From contig NZ_CP031030.1 of assembly GCF_003711225.1 (NCBI RefSeq), positions 1,612,001 to 1,676,000 of the forward strand: a DNA stretch of 64,000 nt. Reading direction: 5' to 3'. The translations under genes were made by a program, and so were the position numbers. The notes under the pieces were generated by a model, which did not search any database, was not told where the DNA came from, and saw only the letters and a list, made by a program, of their open reading frames with translations. How positions within the stretch are numbered: the stretch's first letter is position 1; every line of letters begins with the position of its first letter. This DNA comes from Runella sp. SP2. GTDB taxonomy: Bacteria > Bacteroidota > Bacteroidia > Cytophagales > Spirosomataceae. Of the stretch, positions 55,012-63,511 are shown in pieces.

Positions 55012-56202
55012 TTAATTAAATAATTTCGGAGCAAATTGGCTTAGGTAAACCCGCCAGTTTCTCCAAATATGACCACCTTCTGACTCCACGTATTCGTATT
55101 TCATTCCCATACCATCTAATTTTTTACGAAAATCGACATTGGCTTGGTAAAGAAAATCGGTTTTGCCAATGGCTATCCAGTAGAGCTTGGTTCCGTTTTC
55201 TTTTTGTACTTTCAAGGTTTCATCAATGTTGCTATAAACCTTTGCCGTAGCATCTTCGCGTGGCATGATTGCGGCAGAAAACAGTCCAACGTAGTCAAAG
55301 GTATTTGGATAAAACCGTGAAATGTGCATTGAATGAAATCCACCCATGGATAAGCCCGCAATGGCTCTGCTCTCTTTTTTAGCATTTACGCGGTAATTTT
55401 GCTCCACAAATTTTACAATGTCCATAAAAGCACCTTCGTAAGAACCCTCCATGGTACGAGGCGCCATAAATTGTGGTTTATAAAAACCTGTATTTCCTTC
55501 GCCAGGGGCGGCATCTTGCGAAGCGTTCCCATTTGGCATGACCACAATCATTGGTTTGGCTTTGCCTTGAGCGATAAGATTATCCATGATTTGTGCCGTA
55601 CGTCCGAGTGCTATCCAAGCCTCTTCATCGCCACCAGCACCGTGCAATAAATAAAGTACTGGGTAATTGGCTTTGCTGCTTTCATAACCTGGAGGGGTAT
55701 AAATGGTCAGTCGGCGGTCGATGCCCAAGCCTGGTGAGTCGTACCAGCGTCGGGTTACGCTACCGTGCGGGATGTCGTTTACTTTATAAAGGTCAGCTTG
55801 TGGACCACCTACAATAAAAATATTAGTAACAGTCGCTACATCACGGTTTAAAAACGGGTTGTTGGGGTCGATGCTACGAAGGCCGTCCACCGTAAAGGAA
55901 TACGAATACAATTCAGGGGCGAGGGCATCGGACGTAAAAGTCCAAACACCTTTTGCATCTTTCTGCATTAGCGCAGGTTTTGGAACATCTACCAAACCAA
56001 AACGCGACTTGATTTTCATGGTAGGTAAAAAATCACCTGTTACAAAAACAGAGTCGGCTTTTGGGGCAAAAAAACGAAATGTAACGGTTTTATCCGCATT
56101 GATTTCAGGCGACTTGAGGTCGGCGGCGTTGAAAAGAGCTTCTTGTGAAAAAGCTAAATGGCTCAATAGTAGGCCAAAAAGTAAAACGATTGATTTTTTC
56201 AT
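55012..56202 (-). CDS. Esterase with N-terminal E-set domain
   Basis: 396 residues with a signal peptide (MKKSIVLLFGLLLSHLAFSQ). An N-terminal CBM48-like/E-set sandwich (about 40-135: FRFFAPKADSVFVTG, LYSYSFTVDGLRSIDPNNPF) precedes an esterase-D catalytic domain with YLLHGAGGDEEAW, Ser285 in AGLSMGGFHSMH and His in EGGHIWRNW. This two-domain form matches Bacteroidota feruloyl/acetyl-xylan esterases of family CE1. Sits with two more esterases in the same strand run. Confidence 0.88.
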   Translation of the reverse strand: MKKSIVLLFGLLLSHLAFSQEALFNAADLKSPEINADKTVTFRFFAPKADSVFVTGDFLPTMKIKSRFGLVDVPKPALMQKDAKGVWTFTSDALAPELYSYSFTVDGLRSIDPNNPFLNRDVATVTNIFIVGGPQADLYKVNDIPHGSVTRRWYDSPGLGIDRRLTIYTPPGYESSKANYPVLYLLHGAGGDEEAWIALGRTAQIMDNLIAQGKAKPMIVVMPNGNASQDAAPGEGNTGFYKPQFMAPRTMEGSYEGAFMDIVKFVEQNYRVNAKKESRAIAGLSMGGFHSMHISRFYPNTFDYVGLFSAAIMPREDATAKVYSNIDETLKVQKENGTKLYWIAIGKTDFLYQANVDFRKKLDGMGMKYEYVESEGGHIWRNWRVYLSQFAPKLFN

Positions 56203-56247
56203 GTTTAGAAAATGGAGTTAAATTGAACTTTGATAGGTAAGGAAAAT

Positions 56248-57858
56248 TTATTGAGGCGCAACAACCTTCAGCAACTCTTCGTCGTGGTGGTAGCGAATGC
56301 TGCATTTATTGTCGAAAAACATCGTCGTTCCTTTTTCGGCCGTATAAGCATCCCATTTTGGAAGACCAGCATGGTTTGGGTTGCCTGTTTTGGCGAAATT
56401 AATCCACGATTGGCTCATTTTATCGGCCAAAACATAAGCGTCTTTGAAACCTCCCGTCATTTCTTCGCAGCGAGCGATGTTGTTGAATACAAACGGAATT
56501 TCCATGCAGTGAACGGCCTTGTATTTTCCATCCATCACAGGCGACTGCCACGTAAACATAAACATGTAAACAGGCGCCCCGCCTGCCAACGACGACTTTT
56601 GTTTGGCTTGAGATACGGCTCCTGGGCGGAAAGTCACGTCAATGTCCAAAACTGCCGAGGGTTTAGTGTCTTCGGGGAATGCTTTTTTTGCCGCAGCGAT
56701 GTAGGCTTCCGCTTTGTTGCCGTACGTTTTTTTGACAGCTTCCAATACCTGTTCTTCCGTACTATTTGCTGGCATATTACCTCTGAAAACAGCAAATTCA
56801 TTCTTAGTTGAGCCAATGAGCAACGGAATATTTTTAGAAAGCTCAAAAGCCTCATTTGAGAACAATTGATAGGGGAGAACCTCGCCGTCCACACTTGGAC
56901 CCCAGCTCAGTCCAAACCCAATCACAGGCTTACCTTCCGCTTTCATTTTATCGGCAATGGTTTTTAAGGCCCTTTTGCCCGCATCGCTCAAGGTCTGGAA
57001 AGGTACTTTTTGAACGTCATCCACTTTGTCGGCCGAAATGTTGAGTTCCTTTAATACCTCAGCACCAATGGCTTGGGTTGTTTTTTTGTCGAGCATGGCG
57101 GCACGAAAAGCTCCACTTTGGTTGATGGCTTTGTGGAATAGTCCTTTAGCCGATGGCATCGCCATGAGCGTATTTACCTTAGCCCCACCTCCTGACTGTC
57201 CAAAAATAGTAACGTTGTTGGGGTCACCGCCAAAGTTCGCAATGTTGGTTTTTACCCATTCCAGCGCTACTTTCATGTCTAGCACGCTCAAATTGGCCGA
57301 TTGTTTGTATTTATCACCGTAAGCCGACAAATCCAAATACCCCAAAATATTCAGGCGGTGGTTGATTGAAACGACTACAACGTCGCCTTTTTTAGCCAAG
57401 TTTTCGCCGTCATAAGAAGGTAATTCTTGTGATGAACCTGCCGTAAAGCCTCCTCCGTGAATCCAGAAAAGTACGGGGCGTTTTTTGCCGTCGTTGATGC
57501 CTGGAGACCAAACGTTGATGCGCATACAGTCTTCACTGGTGTAGCCCCAACTATGGTTAAAAACGAACTCTGGTTCGTCCGTTACCGAAGTAGTGGGATC
57601 TATCAGTGGTGCAACAGGGCCGTAAGTCATTGAGCTTCGTACATTGCTCCAAGGCTTTGGTTTTTGAGGGGCTTCAAAACGTTTTGCTTCGGCATACGGT
57701 ATTCCCTTATACGTAAAAATGCCATTGTGAATATAGCCCCTCACTTTGCCCGCATCGGTATTGGTGACGGCTACGTTTTCGCCCGTTTGCACTTGGGCAA
57801 AAGCACTATTCATGGTGCAGGCGAGCGCAATAGCGCAAGATACAACCAGTTTTTTCAT
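56248..57858 (-). CDS. Type-B carboxylesterase, exported
   Basis: 536 residues with a signal peptide. Classic cholinesterase-like family: KVRGYIHNGIFTYKGIPYAE, SEDCMRINVWSP (108-119), oxyanion IHGGGFTAGSS, Ser222 in IFGQSGGGAKVNT, the acid in STKNEFAVFRG and His in AVHCMEIPFVFNN. It should hydrolyse carboxylic esters. Two paralogues lie nearby: a full-length one at 59911 and a broken one at 59282. Confidence 0.92.
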   Translation of the reverse strand: MKKLVVSCAIALACTMNSAFAQVQTGENVAVTNTDAGKVRGYIHNGIFTYKGIPYAEAKRFEAPQKPKPWSNVRSSMTYGPVAPLIDPTTSVTDEPEFVFNHSWGYTSEDCMRINVWSPGINDGKKRPVLFWIHGGGFTAGSSQELPSYDGENLAKKGDVVVVSINHRLNILGYLDLSAYGDKYKQSANLSVLDMKVALEWVKTNIANFGGDPNNVTIFGQSGGGAKVNTLMAMPSAKGLFHKAINQSGAFRAAMLDKKTTQAIGAEVLKELNISADKVDDVQKVPFQTLSDAGKRALKTIADKMKAEGKPVIGFGLSWGPSVDGEVLPYQLFSNEAFELSKNIPLLIGSTKNEFAVFRGNMPANSTEEQVLEAVKKTYGNKAEAYIAAAKKAFPEDTKPSAVLDIDVTFRPGAVSQAKQKSSLAGGAPVYMFMFTWQSPVMDGKYKAVHCMEIPFVFNNIARCEEMTGGFKDAYVLADKMSQSWINFAKTGNPNHAGLPKWDAYTAEKGTTMFFDNKCSIRYHHDEELLKVVAPQ

Positions 57859-57893
57859 GTTTTAAAAATGTGTTTTGATAGGTGTTTGAATGG

Positions 57894-59249
57894 TTATTTT
57901 TCTAATTTTTTCAAAGTGCTCTTAATCTCCTCTTTGGAGAGCCATTTGCCATTGAGCATTACCCCTTCTACCTCACCCACAGCGCTTATATCTTTCATTG
58001 GATTTGCATTGAGCAGAACCAAATCAGCCACAGCTCCTTTTTTGATGACACCCAAGTTGTCGTTCTTAAAAAACTGCCCAACGTTGTACGTGCCCGTTCT
58101 GAGTGCTTCGTAAGGGGTTAATCCTGCCTCAACTAAGTAAGTTAGCTCGTGTTTGAGCGAAAACCCAGGGACGCTAAAAACCTGGGGTGCATCCGAACCC
58201 AACAACAGCCCAACCCCTTGTTTTTGGCATTCGTAAATGACTTTTTTACGGATTTCGTTATATTTTAATACAGATTCGGGTTTGTATTGAGGACTTTTAA
58301 AGGTGTTTTGTTTGGCAGTCGCCCAACTAGCTAACTGCGATTTGCTCATGTATTTCATCTCAGGTGCAGCAAGCATATCGTCCACCGAGCGTTTGGGCGA
58401 TTGCCAATGTTCGGCTAGGGTTTGGGTTGGAACAATCCAAATATGGTGTTCACGAATGGCTTGCAGCGCTTTGTTGAGTTGGCCCAAATCAGCCCGATGT
58501 CCAGCAAACATTCCAAAAAGCCCCACTTCGTCTTCGCTGAGGGTGTCTAATCGTGGGATTAAACTTTGAACAATACCGTCTAAGTGGTCAATGGTGGCAT
58601 AATTGGCCTCAATAGAGCGCCAAAGTCCTACATTAAACGAAACGTGCCCGCCGTAGGTCATGCCCTCCTCATTGGCGGTTTTGATTACTGCTTCAAAATT
58701 GCTTTTTGAGAGCCCAGGGTGCATTTTCATAAAATCATACCCTGCTCGTTTTTGACTTTTTACGCGCTCAATACCTTCTTCTGGCGTTTTGACACTTGCA
58801 CCGCTGAACGAAGGGCCTGAAGTATATAGCCGAGGCCCCAAAATGTCACCTGTTTGTATTTTTTTGCGTAGCTCCAAATGCAATGGATGTCCCAGCATTC
58901 CACGGATGGTTGTGACACCGTTGGCAGCAAAGAGCAACAAGACTTCTTTCATCGGTTCAATGTCATCTACGGGCGGAACATGGGCGTGCATTTCGGCCAA
59001 ACCAGGCATTAGAAATTTGCCTTTGGCGTCGATTACTAGTGCATCCTTTGCGTAAATAACTTTTGTGCCCATTGCAGAAATCTCCCCATTTTTGATTACC
59101 ACCGTTTGGTTGTTGAGAACGGTTTCGGTATTCATGGGAAGGACTGACACGTTTTTAATGACGATTTCGCGTTGACGAGAATCAACAATTTTTTGGGCGT
59201 TTGAGCCCCAAGCCATAAGTAGCGCAAGAAGTGTAAGTAAGTGTTTCAT
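57894..59249 (-). CDS. Amidohydrolase (imidazolonepropionase-like), exported
   Basis: 451 residues with a signal peptide (MKHLLTLLALLMAWGSNAQ). Metal-binding HxH at His88/His90 in GLAEMHAHVPP, then MKMHPGLS, TYGGHVSFNVG with a His, IDHLDGIVQ and the late Asp in LLLGSDAPQVF. A C-terminal beta-sandwich carries KKGAVADLVLLNANPM. Members of this amidohydrolase subgroup cleave cyclic amides, dipeptides or similar; the substrate cannot be named. It sits among esterase genes in the same strand run. Confidence 0.88.
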   Translation of the reverse strand: MKHLLTLLALLMAWGSNAQKIVDSRQREIVIKNVSVLPMNTETVLNNQTVVIKNGEISAMGTKVIYAKDALVIDAKGKFLMPGLAEMHAHVPPVDDIEPMKEVLLLFAANGVTTIRGMLGHPLHLELRKKIQTGDILGPRLYTSGPSFSGASVKTPEEGIERVKSQKRAGYDFMKMHPGLSKSNFEAVIKTANEEGMTYGGHVSFNVGLWRSIEANYATIDHLDGIVQSLIPRLDTLSEDEVGLFGMFAGHRADLGQLNKALQAIREHHIWIVPTQTLAEHWQSPKRSVDDMLAAPEMKYMSKSQLASWATAKQNTFKSPQYKPESVLKYNEIRKKVIYECQKQGVGLLLGSDAPQVFSVPGFSLKHELTYLVEAGLTPYEALRTGTYNVGQFFKNDNLGVIKKGAVADLVLLNANPMKDISAVGEVEGVMLNGKWLSKEEIKSTLKKLEK

Positions 59250-59281
59250 TTTCGTAGTGTTTTTGTATTACCAAAGCTACG

Positions 59282-59767
59282 CTAATTTGCTTCTAAAAAC
59301 CGCCCATGGGCATTGCTAAGTTTTTGGAGTTCGTCTGCTGATTTACTGCACAATTCGGCGAGGTAATTACCCTTGGCTTTTTCAATAAACTTAACCCCTT
59401 GTTTTTCTGCATCGGTGAGGTTTTGGCTCAAACGGTTTGACAACAATCCGCCACTTTGTGGAATGGCTTTGTGAAATAAACCTTTGGCTAAGGGAGAAGC
59501 AATCAGGGCATTCACACTAAAAGCGCCTGCCGATTGGCCTGCAATGGTGACGTTGGCGGGATTTCCTCCAAAATTTGTAATGTTTGGTTGGGCTTTCCAA
59601 CGCAAGTCGCCAATGGGTGACGAAGCAAAATGAACGCCTTTGTATATACGTAAATTTTCTTTGACATAACCTTCTACTTTACCGTTGGCGGTTTGAACGA
59701 CAAGTTGTCCTTTTAGAATAGGGATGAGTGATAAGTGAAGTGTGATGAATAAAATGAGCTTTTTCAT
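59282..59767 (-). pseudogene. Broken type-B carboxylesterase
   Basis: 161 residues. The N-terminus is normal (signal peptide, [29 protein letters not shown]) but then jumps straight to [20 protein letters not shown] and [16 protein letters not shown]. Compared with the paralogue at 59911, about 125 residues with the oxyanion GGG motif are missing and the C-terminal half, with the acid and His, is gone. The Ser motif GQSAG remains, but the enzyme cannot be active. A product of internal deletion and truncation. Confidence 0.82.
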
Positions 59768-59844
59768 TTTTCGTATAGTTTTTCACTTTGGTAATGAGGA
59801 CAAGCGGGAATCTTGATTGGTAAAAAAAGAAATGTAGGCGAGCT

Positions 59845-59888
59845 TATGGTCTGATTGGTCTGACTATCGTCTGACCAATCAGACCATA
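59845..59888. repeat. 16-bp perfect inverted repeat downstream of carboxylesterase
   Basis: TATGGTCTGATTGGTC (59845-59860) and GACCAATCAGACCATA (59873-59888) with a 12-nt loop. It lies just past the stop of the minus-strand carboxylesterase, without a T run on that strand, so it may stabilise mRNA ends or be a repeat element rather than a terminator. Confidence 0.6.
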
Positions 59889-59910
59889 AACTCAACCAAG
59901 TATAGATAGG

Positions 59911-61539
59911 TTAGTTTTTATACGCTTTGTCAAGAAACAAATAACGAGCATCGTCTTTGGCACTTTCGGTACGAGAATCAACATCCAAAATCATCACGGG
60001 CGGTGTGCTTTCTCCTGCCTTTGCAGCTTTCCAATCGGGCAGTTTACCGCCGTTTGGATTTCCTGTTTTGACAAAATTGGTAAAGTAATTCAGCATCGTA
60101 TCCGATACTTTAAAATCATCGGCAGTCCAAGCATATTCTTTCACTAAGTGAAGGTTGCCCATCGCATATTCAATTTCACAGGCGTGTGGTGCACCAACGG
60201 CTTTGGGAGGTTTGGGAGTATTGGCATCTGCCCGAACTGTGCCACCTGCCAACCCAGAAGCCAGCGATTTGTCCACCAAATCAGGGCGAAGTTTGCTGTA
60301 TAAATAGCGATAGACGGGTTGCGAACTGTTGTTGCGGTGCAAATCAAACCATTTCCAAGTGCTGTAAGAAATGAATCGGTCGGCTGCTAAGGCCGTAGCG
60401 GAGAGTTCAATTTCTTTTTCTGAGCCGTGGGGGTATAATTTTAATACTTCCTCAAAATCAGCAGGATACTCTTTTTTGACGCGTGCTACGTAGTTTTCTT
60501 CTTTGTAGGGTTGCCCTTGCATAAAAGCTTGCCCTGGAATTTCGGCGGAGTTCCAGCCGACCAACAGGGGAACTTGCGCTTGCTCTTTGGCTGCGAAAAC
60601 CTGAGGTAATGTTTTGGTTAAGAAATAGTTATCAATGACAATTGGGAATCCAAAGCGGCGAGATTCGTTGTAAATTTCGTAAATCTCACGCGTTGACATT
60701 CCTCTCAATTCTTTGATGGATTTTATTCCAGCTTTTAGCAAAAACTCAACGCCTTGTTTTTCGCCTTCTGCCAGTGGTACGGGTGCCATCGTTGGGTTGA
60801 TACCTGCACCACTTTCACCAATGGCGCCTACAATCAAATTTCTCGATAGGGGAGAGGCCATCTGGCAACTTACACCAATTGAACCAGCCGATTCGCCCGC
60901 AATCGTTACTTTTTTAGGGTCGCCCCCGAAGGCTGCTATGTTTTTTTGAACCCATTTGAGGGCGGCAGCTTGGTCAAGCATTCCATAATTACCAGAAGCT
61001 TTGTAAGGCGCTTCGGCGGTGAGTTCGGGATGTGTTAAAAACCCGAAAATATTCAAACGGTAATTGCAAGTGACTACCACTACTCCCTTTTTAGCCATGC
61101 TTTCGCCGTCGTAACGAGGTTCTGAGGCATCGCCAGCTACGTTTCCTCCACCATAAAAGTAAACCAGAACGGGCAAATCTTTGGTGTTACGTTTGGCAGG
61201 TGTCCATACATTAAGGTACAAACAGTCCTCGCTGACCCCATTAGACCGTGAATTCATGTCGCCAAACACAACGGTTTGCATCGGACGAGCACTAAATTGT
61301 TTGGTTTGTTTTACTCCTTTCCAATTGTCGGCGGGCTGAGGGGCTCTCCAACGTAGTTCGCCAACGGGAGGTTTGGCAAACGGAACGCCAAAATAGGTTT
61401 GAATACCCGTTTTTGTGTCATAATTCCCTTCAATGACGCCATTTTCAACGGTAGTTTGCACCGAGAATGCATTATTTTGAGCTTCGGTGGGCATTTGGGT
61501 AGCTAAGAAAAGTCCTAACAAATAGACTAATTTCTTCAT
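59911..61539 (-). CDS. Type-B carboxylesterase, exported
   Basis: 542 residues with a signal peptide (MKKLVYLLGLFLATQMPTEA). Family motifs: TYFGVPFAKPPVGELRW, SEDCLYLNVWTPA, VYFYGGGNVAGD, NYRLNIFGFLTHPEL, Ser217 in IAGESAGSIGVS, acid in GWNSAEIPGQ and His in PHACEIEYAMG. The oxyanion loop begins with Tyr (FYGGG) where the family usually has His (HGGG). First gene of the island; divergent from the NUDIX regulator with an operator-like palindrome in the 91-bp gap. Confidence 0.92.
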   Translation of the reverse strand: MKKLVYLLGLFLATQMPTEAQNNAFSVQTTVENGVIEGNYDTKTGIQTYFGVPFAKPPVGELRWRAPQPADNWKGVKQTKQFSARPMQTVVFGDMNSRSNGVSEDCLYLNVWTPAKRNTKDLPVLVYFYGGGNVAGDASEPRYDGESMAKKGVVVVTCNYRLNIFGFLTHPELTAEAPYKASGNYGMLDQAAALKWVQKNIAAFGGDPKKVTIAGESAGSIGVSCQMASPLSRNLIVGAIGESGAGINPTMAPVPLAEGEKQGVEFLLKAGIKSIKELRGMSTREIYEIYNESRRFGFPIVIDNYFLTKTLPQVFAAKEQAQVPLLVGWNSAEIPGQAFMQGQPYKEENYVARVKKEYPADFEEVLKLYPHGSEKEIELSATALAADRFISYSTWKWFDLHRNNSSQPVYRYLYSKLRPDLVDKSLASGLAGGTVRADANTPKPPKAVGAPHACEIEYAMGNLHLVKEYAWTADDFKVSDTMLNYFTNFVKTGNPNGGKLPDWKAAKAGESTPPVMILDVDSRTESAKDDARYLFLDKAYKN

Positions 61540-61558
61540 AAACTTTGATTAAATTTAC

Positions 61559-61583
61559 TTATTGTCTCATTTTGTGACAATAA
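61559..61583. promoter_or_regulatory. Palindromic operator candidate between carboxylesterase and NUDIX regulator
   Basis: TTATTGTC (61559-61566) and GACAATAA (61576-61583) are perfect 8-bp arms with a 9-bp spacer, in the intergenic gap of a divergent pair. The position, 20 bp from the carboxylesterase ATG, fits repression of the island by the regulator encoded on the other side. Confidence 0.5.
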
Positions 61584-61630
61584 TAGTTGCTTTTTGAAAA
61601 TTATCCTATTTATTTGAAAAAAATTTACAT

Positions 61631-62347
61631 TTGTTGGTTAAAAATCAGTTACCAGTGAAGCAGACAGCATATTTAAGACACATTGCCTACGATTCGGTTA
61701 TCTTTGGATTTTCGGGAGAAAAACTCAAAATATTGATAACGAAGTACCACAATACAGGGCTTTTTGCTTTGCCAGGGGGCTTTGTGAAAATGGATGAAAA
61801 CCTAAACGATGCGGTGCGCCGAGGTTTGAAGGAACGGACGGGCTTGGATAATATTTACCTAGAGCAGTTTTATACCTTTGGTGATGTGGCTCGATTTCGA
61901 CCAGAAGTGATGCAAACGATTCTTGAAGCCAATGGGCATTCCATTCAGACATACGAATGGATGTTAGATCGGTTTATTTCGGTGGCCTACTATGCCCTTA
62001 TTAATTATAATGAGGTGGTTCCTACCCCTGACGCACTTTCTGATTCATGTGATTGGTACAGTTTAGACGACCTTCCCGAACTGATGCTCGACCACGGCAA
62101 CATAGTGAACAAAGCCCTACAAACACTACGCGACAACTTAGAACGACAACTTGTTGGGATGAACTTATTGCCACCGCTTTTTACGATGGGAGATCTCCAA
62201 AAGGTTTATGAAGCTATTTTAGGTGAAAAACTTCATCGCGGAGCATTTCAGCGTAAAATGTTGGGATTAGGGATTCTAAAGCGTCACGATAAGCAATATT
62301 CAGGCGCGGCACACAAAGCGCCTTTTTTGTACAGCTTTGAAGCATGA
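61631..62347 (+). CDS. NUDIX-domain transcriptional regulator (NrtR/AraR-like)
   Basis: 238 residues if started at TTG 61631, but that codon lies inside a perfect -7-like TACATTTG (61626-61633); the GTG at 61655 (VKQTAYLRHIAYDSVIFG) is a better start, giving about 230 residues. The NUDIX box is degenerate: GGFVKMDENLNDAVRRGLKE lacks the catalytic REUxEE glutamates. A C-terminal winged helix follows (TMGDLQKVYEAILGEKLHRG, QRKMLGLGILKRHDKQYSG). This architecture is that of NrtR/AraR repressors, which sense nucleotide-sugars or sugars instead of hydrolysing. It probably controls the esterase island upstream. Confidence 0.85.
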   Translation: MLVKNQLPVKQTAYLRHIAYDSVIFGFSGEKLKILITKYHNTGLFALPGGFVKMDENLNDAVRRGLKERTGLDNIYLEQFYTFGDVARFRPEVMQTILEANGHSIQTYEWMLDRFISVAYYALINYNEVVPTPDALSDSCDWYSLDDLPELMLDHGNIVNKALQTLRDNLERQLVGMNLLPPLFTMGDLQKVYEAILGEKLHRGAFQRKMLGLGILKRHDKQYSGAAHKAPFLYSFEA

Positions 62348-62354
62348 TAGAAAA

Positions 62355-62392
62355 AAATGTCCCAACTCATTTGTTGGTGAGTTGGGACATTT
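62355..62392. terminator. Bidirectional terminator between NUDIX regulator and AraC gene
   Basis: AAATGTCCCAACTCA (62355-62369) and TGAGTTGGGACATTT (62378-62392) form a perfect 15-bp stem with an 8-nt loop and A/T runs on both sides, between convergent genes. Confidence 0.9.
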
Positions 62393-62412
62393 AATTGCTA
62401 TACATTCAGGTA

Positions 62413-63240
62413 TCAAAATTCTCCTTGTACAAACTGTTTTGGGGTAATGTTATAACGTTTTTTGAAGACAATAATGAATTTGATGGCTTGCGTATATCCT
62501 AAGCGTTCAGCAACTTCTTGAACTTTAAAGTATTTTAAAAGCTCGCAAGCCCTTTCAAGCTTTCGGTCAAGATAATATTCATAGAGCGATTTATTATGAA
62601 CTTGTTTAAACTTGTTTTGGAGCGTTACTTTGTGCATGTTGAGCTCTTGAGCTATGTCATCAATTTTGGGCAAAAAACCTCCTTCTAGGTGATTCTCAAC
62701 AAGTTCCTCTAAGTGCTTTACTACCTTATTGGTTGGCGCAGAAGGGCTATTGAGGTCAATTGATGAGCAAGCCTGTCGAAGAAAGTCATGAATAAGTTTT
62801 TTGGGGGAAACAAACTCCTTCAAATCACCCGTGGCCCAGCCTGTCAGTGCCAACAGAGACGTAAAGCAGGTGGGGGGGAGCGGATAGGACGTTTGGTTCA
62901 TCCGTAACTCATTGGTTTGTAAGGCGAAACTTTTTTCTAAATAGTCATCTTTTGTTACGATAAAGAACCCTTTCCATTTGGTGTGCGGCCCTACCCCTTC
63001 AAACCATGTAATGGGTTGATTTGGATAGAGGGAGCAATCAATAAACTTAATTGAGGGGGTTGGTGAGATAAATACAATGGCAAGTTTAGCCCCTGAATTA
63101 GGCAATGGGTACTGAAACCACTGGTGCGAGGGTAGAATTGGAAGGTTAAACTCATTCCATTCAAAATCAGCGTCTGAATATAATAAATTGACGTTAAGGG
63201 TTGACTCTGCGGCAGTTGTCATGAAAGTATATGGCTTCAT
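62413..63240 (-). CDS. AraC-family transcriptional regulator
   Basis: 275 residues from ATG 63240 (a TTG at 63366 would add 42 non-conserved residues). C-terminal HTH_18 with KIDDIAQELNMHKVTLQNKF, CELLKYFKVQEVAERLGYTQ, IKFIIVFKKRYNITPKQF. The N-terminal 150 residues show no obvious cupin motif. Target unknown. It faces the NUDIX regulator across a shared terminator. Confidence 0.87.
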   Translation of the reverse strand: MKPYTFMTTAAESTLNVNLLYSDADFEWNEFNLPILPSHQWFQYPLPNSGAKLAIVFISPTPSIKFIDCSLYPNQPITWFEGVGPHTKWKGFFIVTKDDYLEKSFALQTNELRMNQTSYPLPPTCFTSLLALTGWATGDLKEFVSPKKLIHDFLRQACSSIDLNSPSAPTNKVVKHLEELVENHLEGGFLPKIDDIAQELNMHKVTLQNKFKQVHNKSLYEYYLDRKLERACELLKYFKVQEVAERLGYTQAIKFIIVFKKRYNITPKQFVQGEF

Positions 63241-63511
63241 TGCGTCGGCAGTTAGTAGGTTGGAACATTGGATAGTTGTGAGTTTTGACGCAATGTAAGT
63301 ACCAAAGATACCTAGAGATAGCAACAAATTAAACCAATTGGCAAGTTTTATAGCGAAATAGTACAAAAAGTTTAATAAAATGGCTATTTATGGTAGATGA
63401 GAAAGGAATCAGGTTGAAGTATATGGGCCTTAAATGAGTATATATTTGAAATTCATAATTGATTTGAAGGATAAAATTAATTGATTTTGGTATCAATAAA
63501 AACACTGACGT

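Noticed and set aside
56230..56811. A 193-residue frame opposite the carboxylesterase gene
   Set aside because: Antisense shadow; no family motifs, while the minus-strand frame is a clear carboxylesterase.
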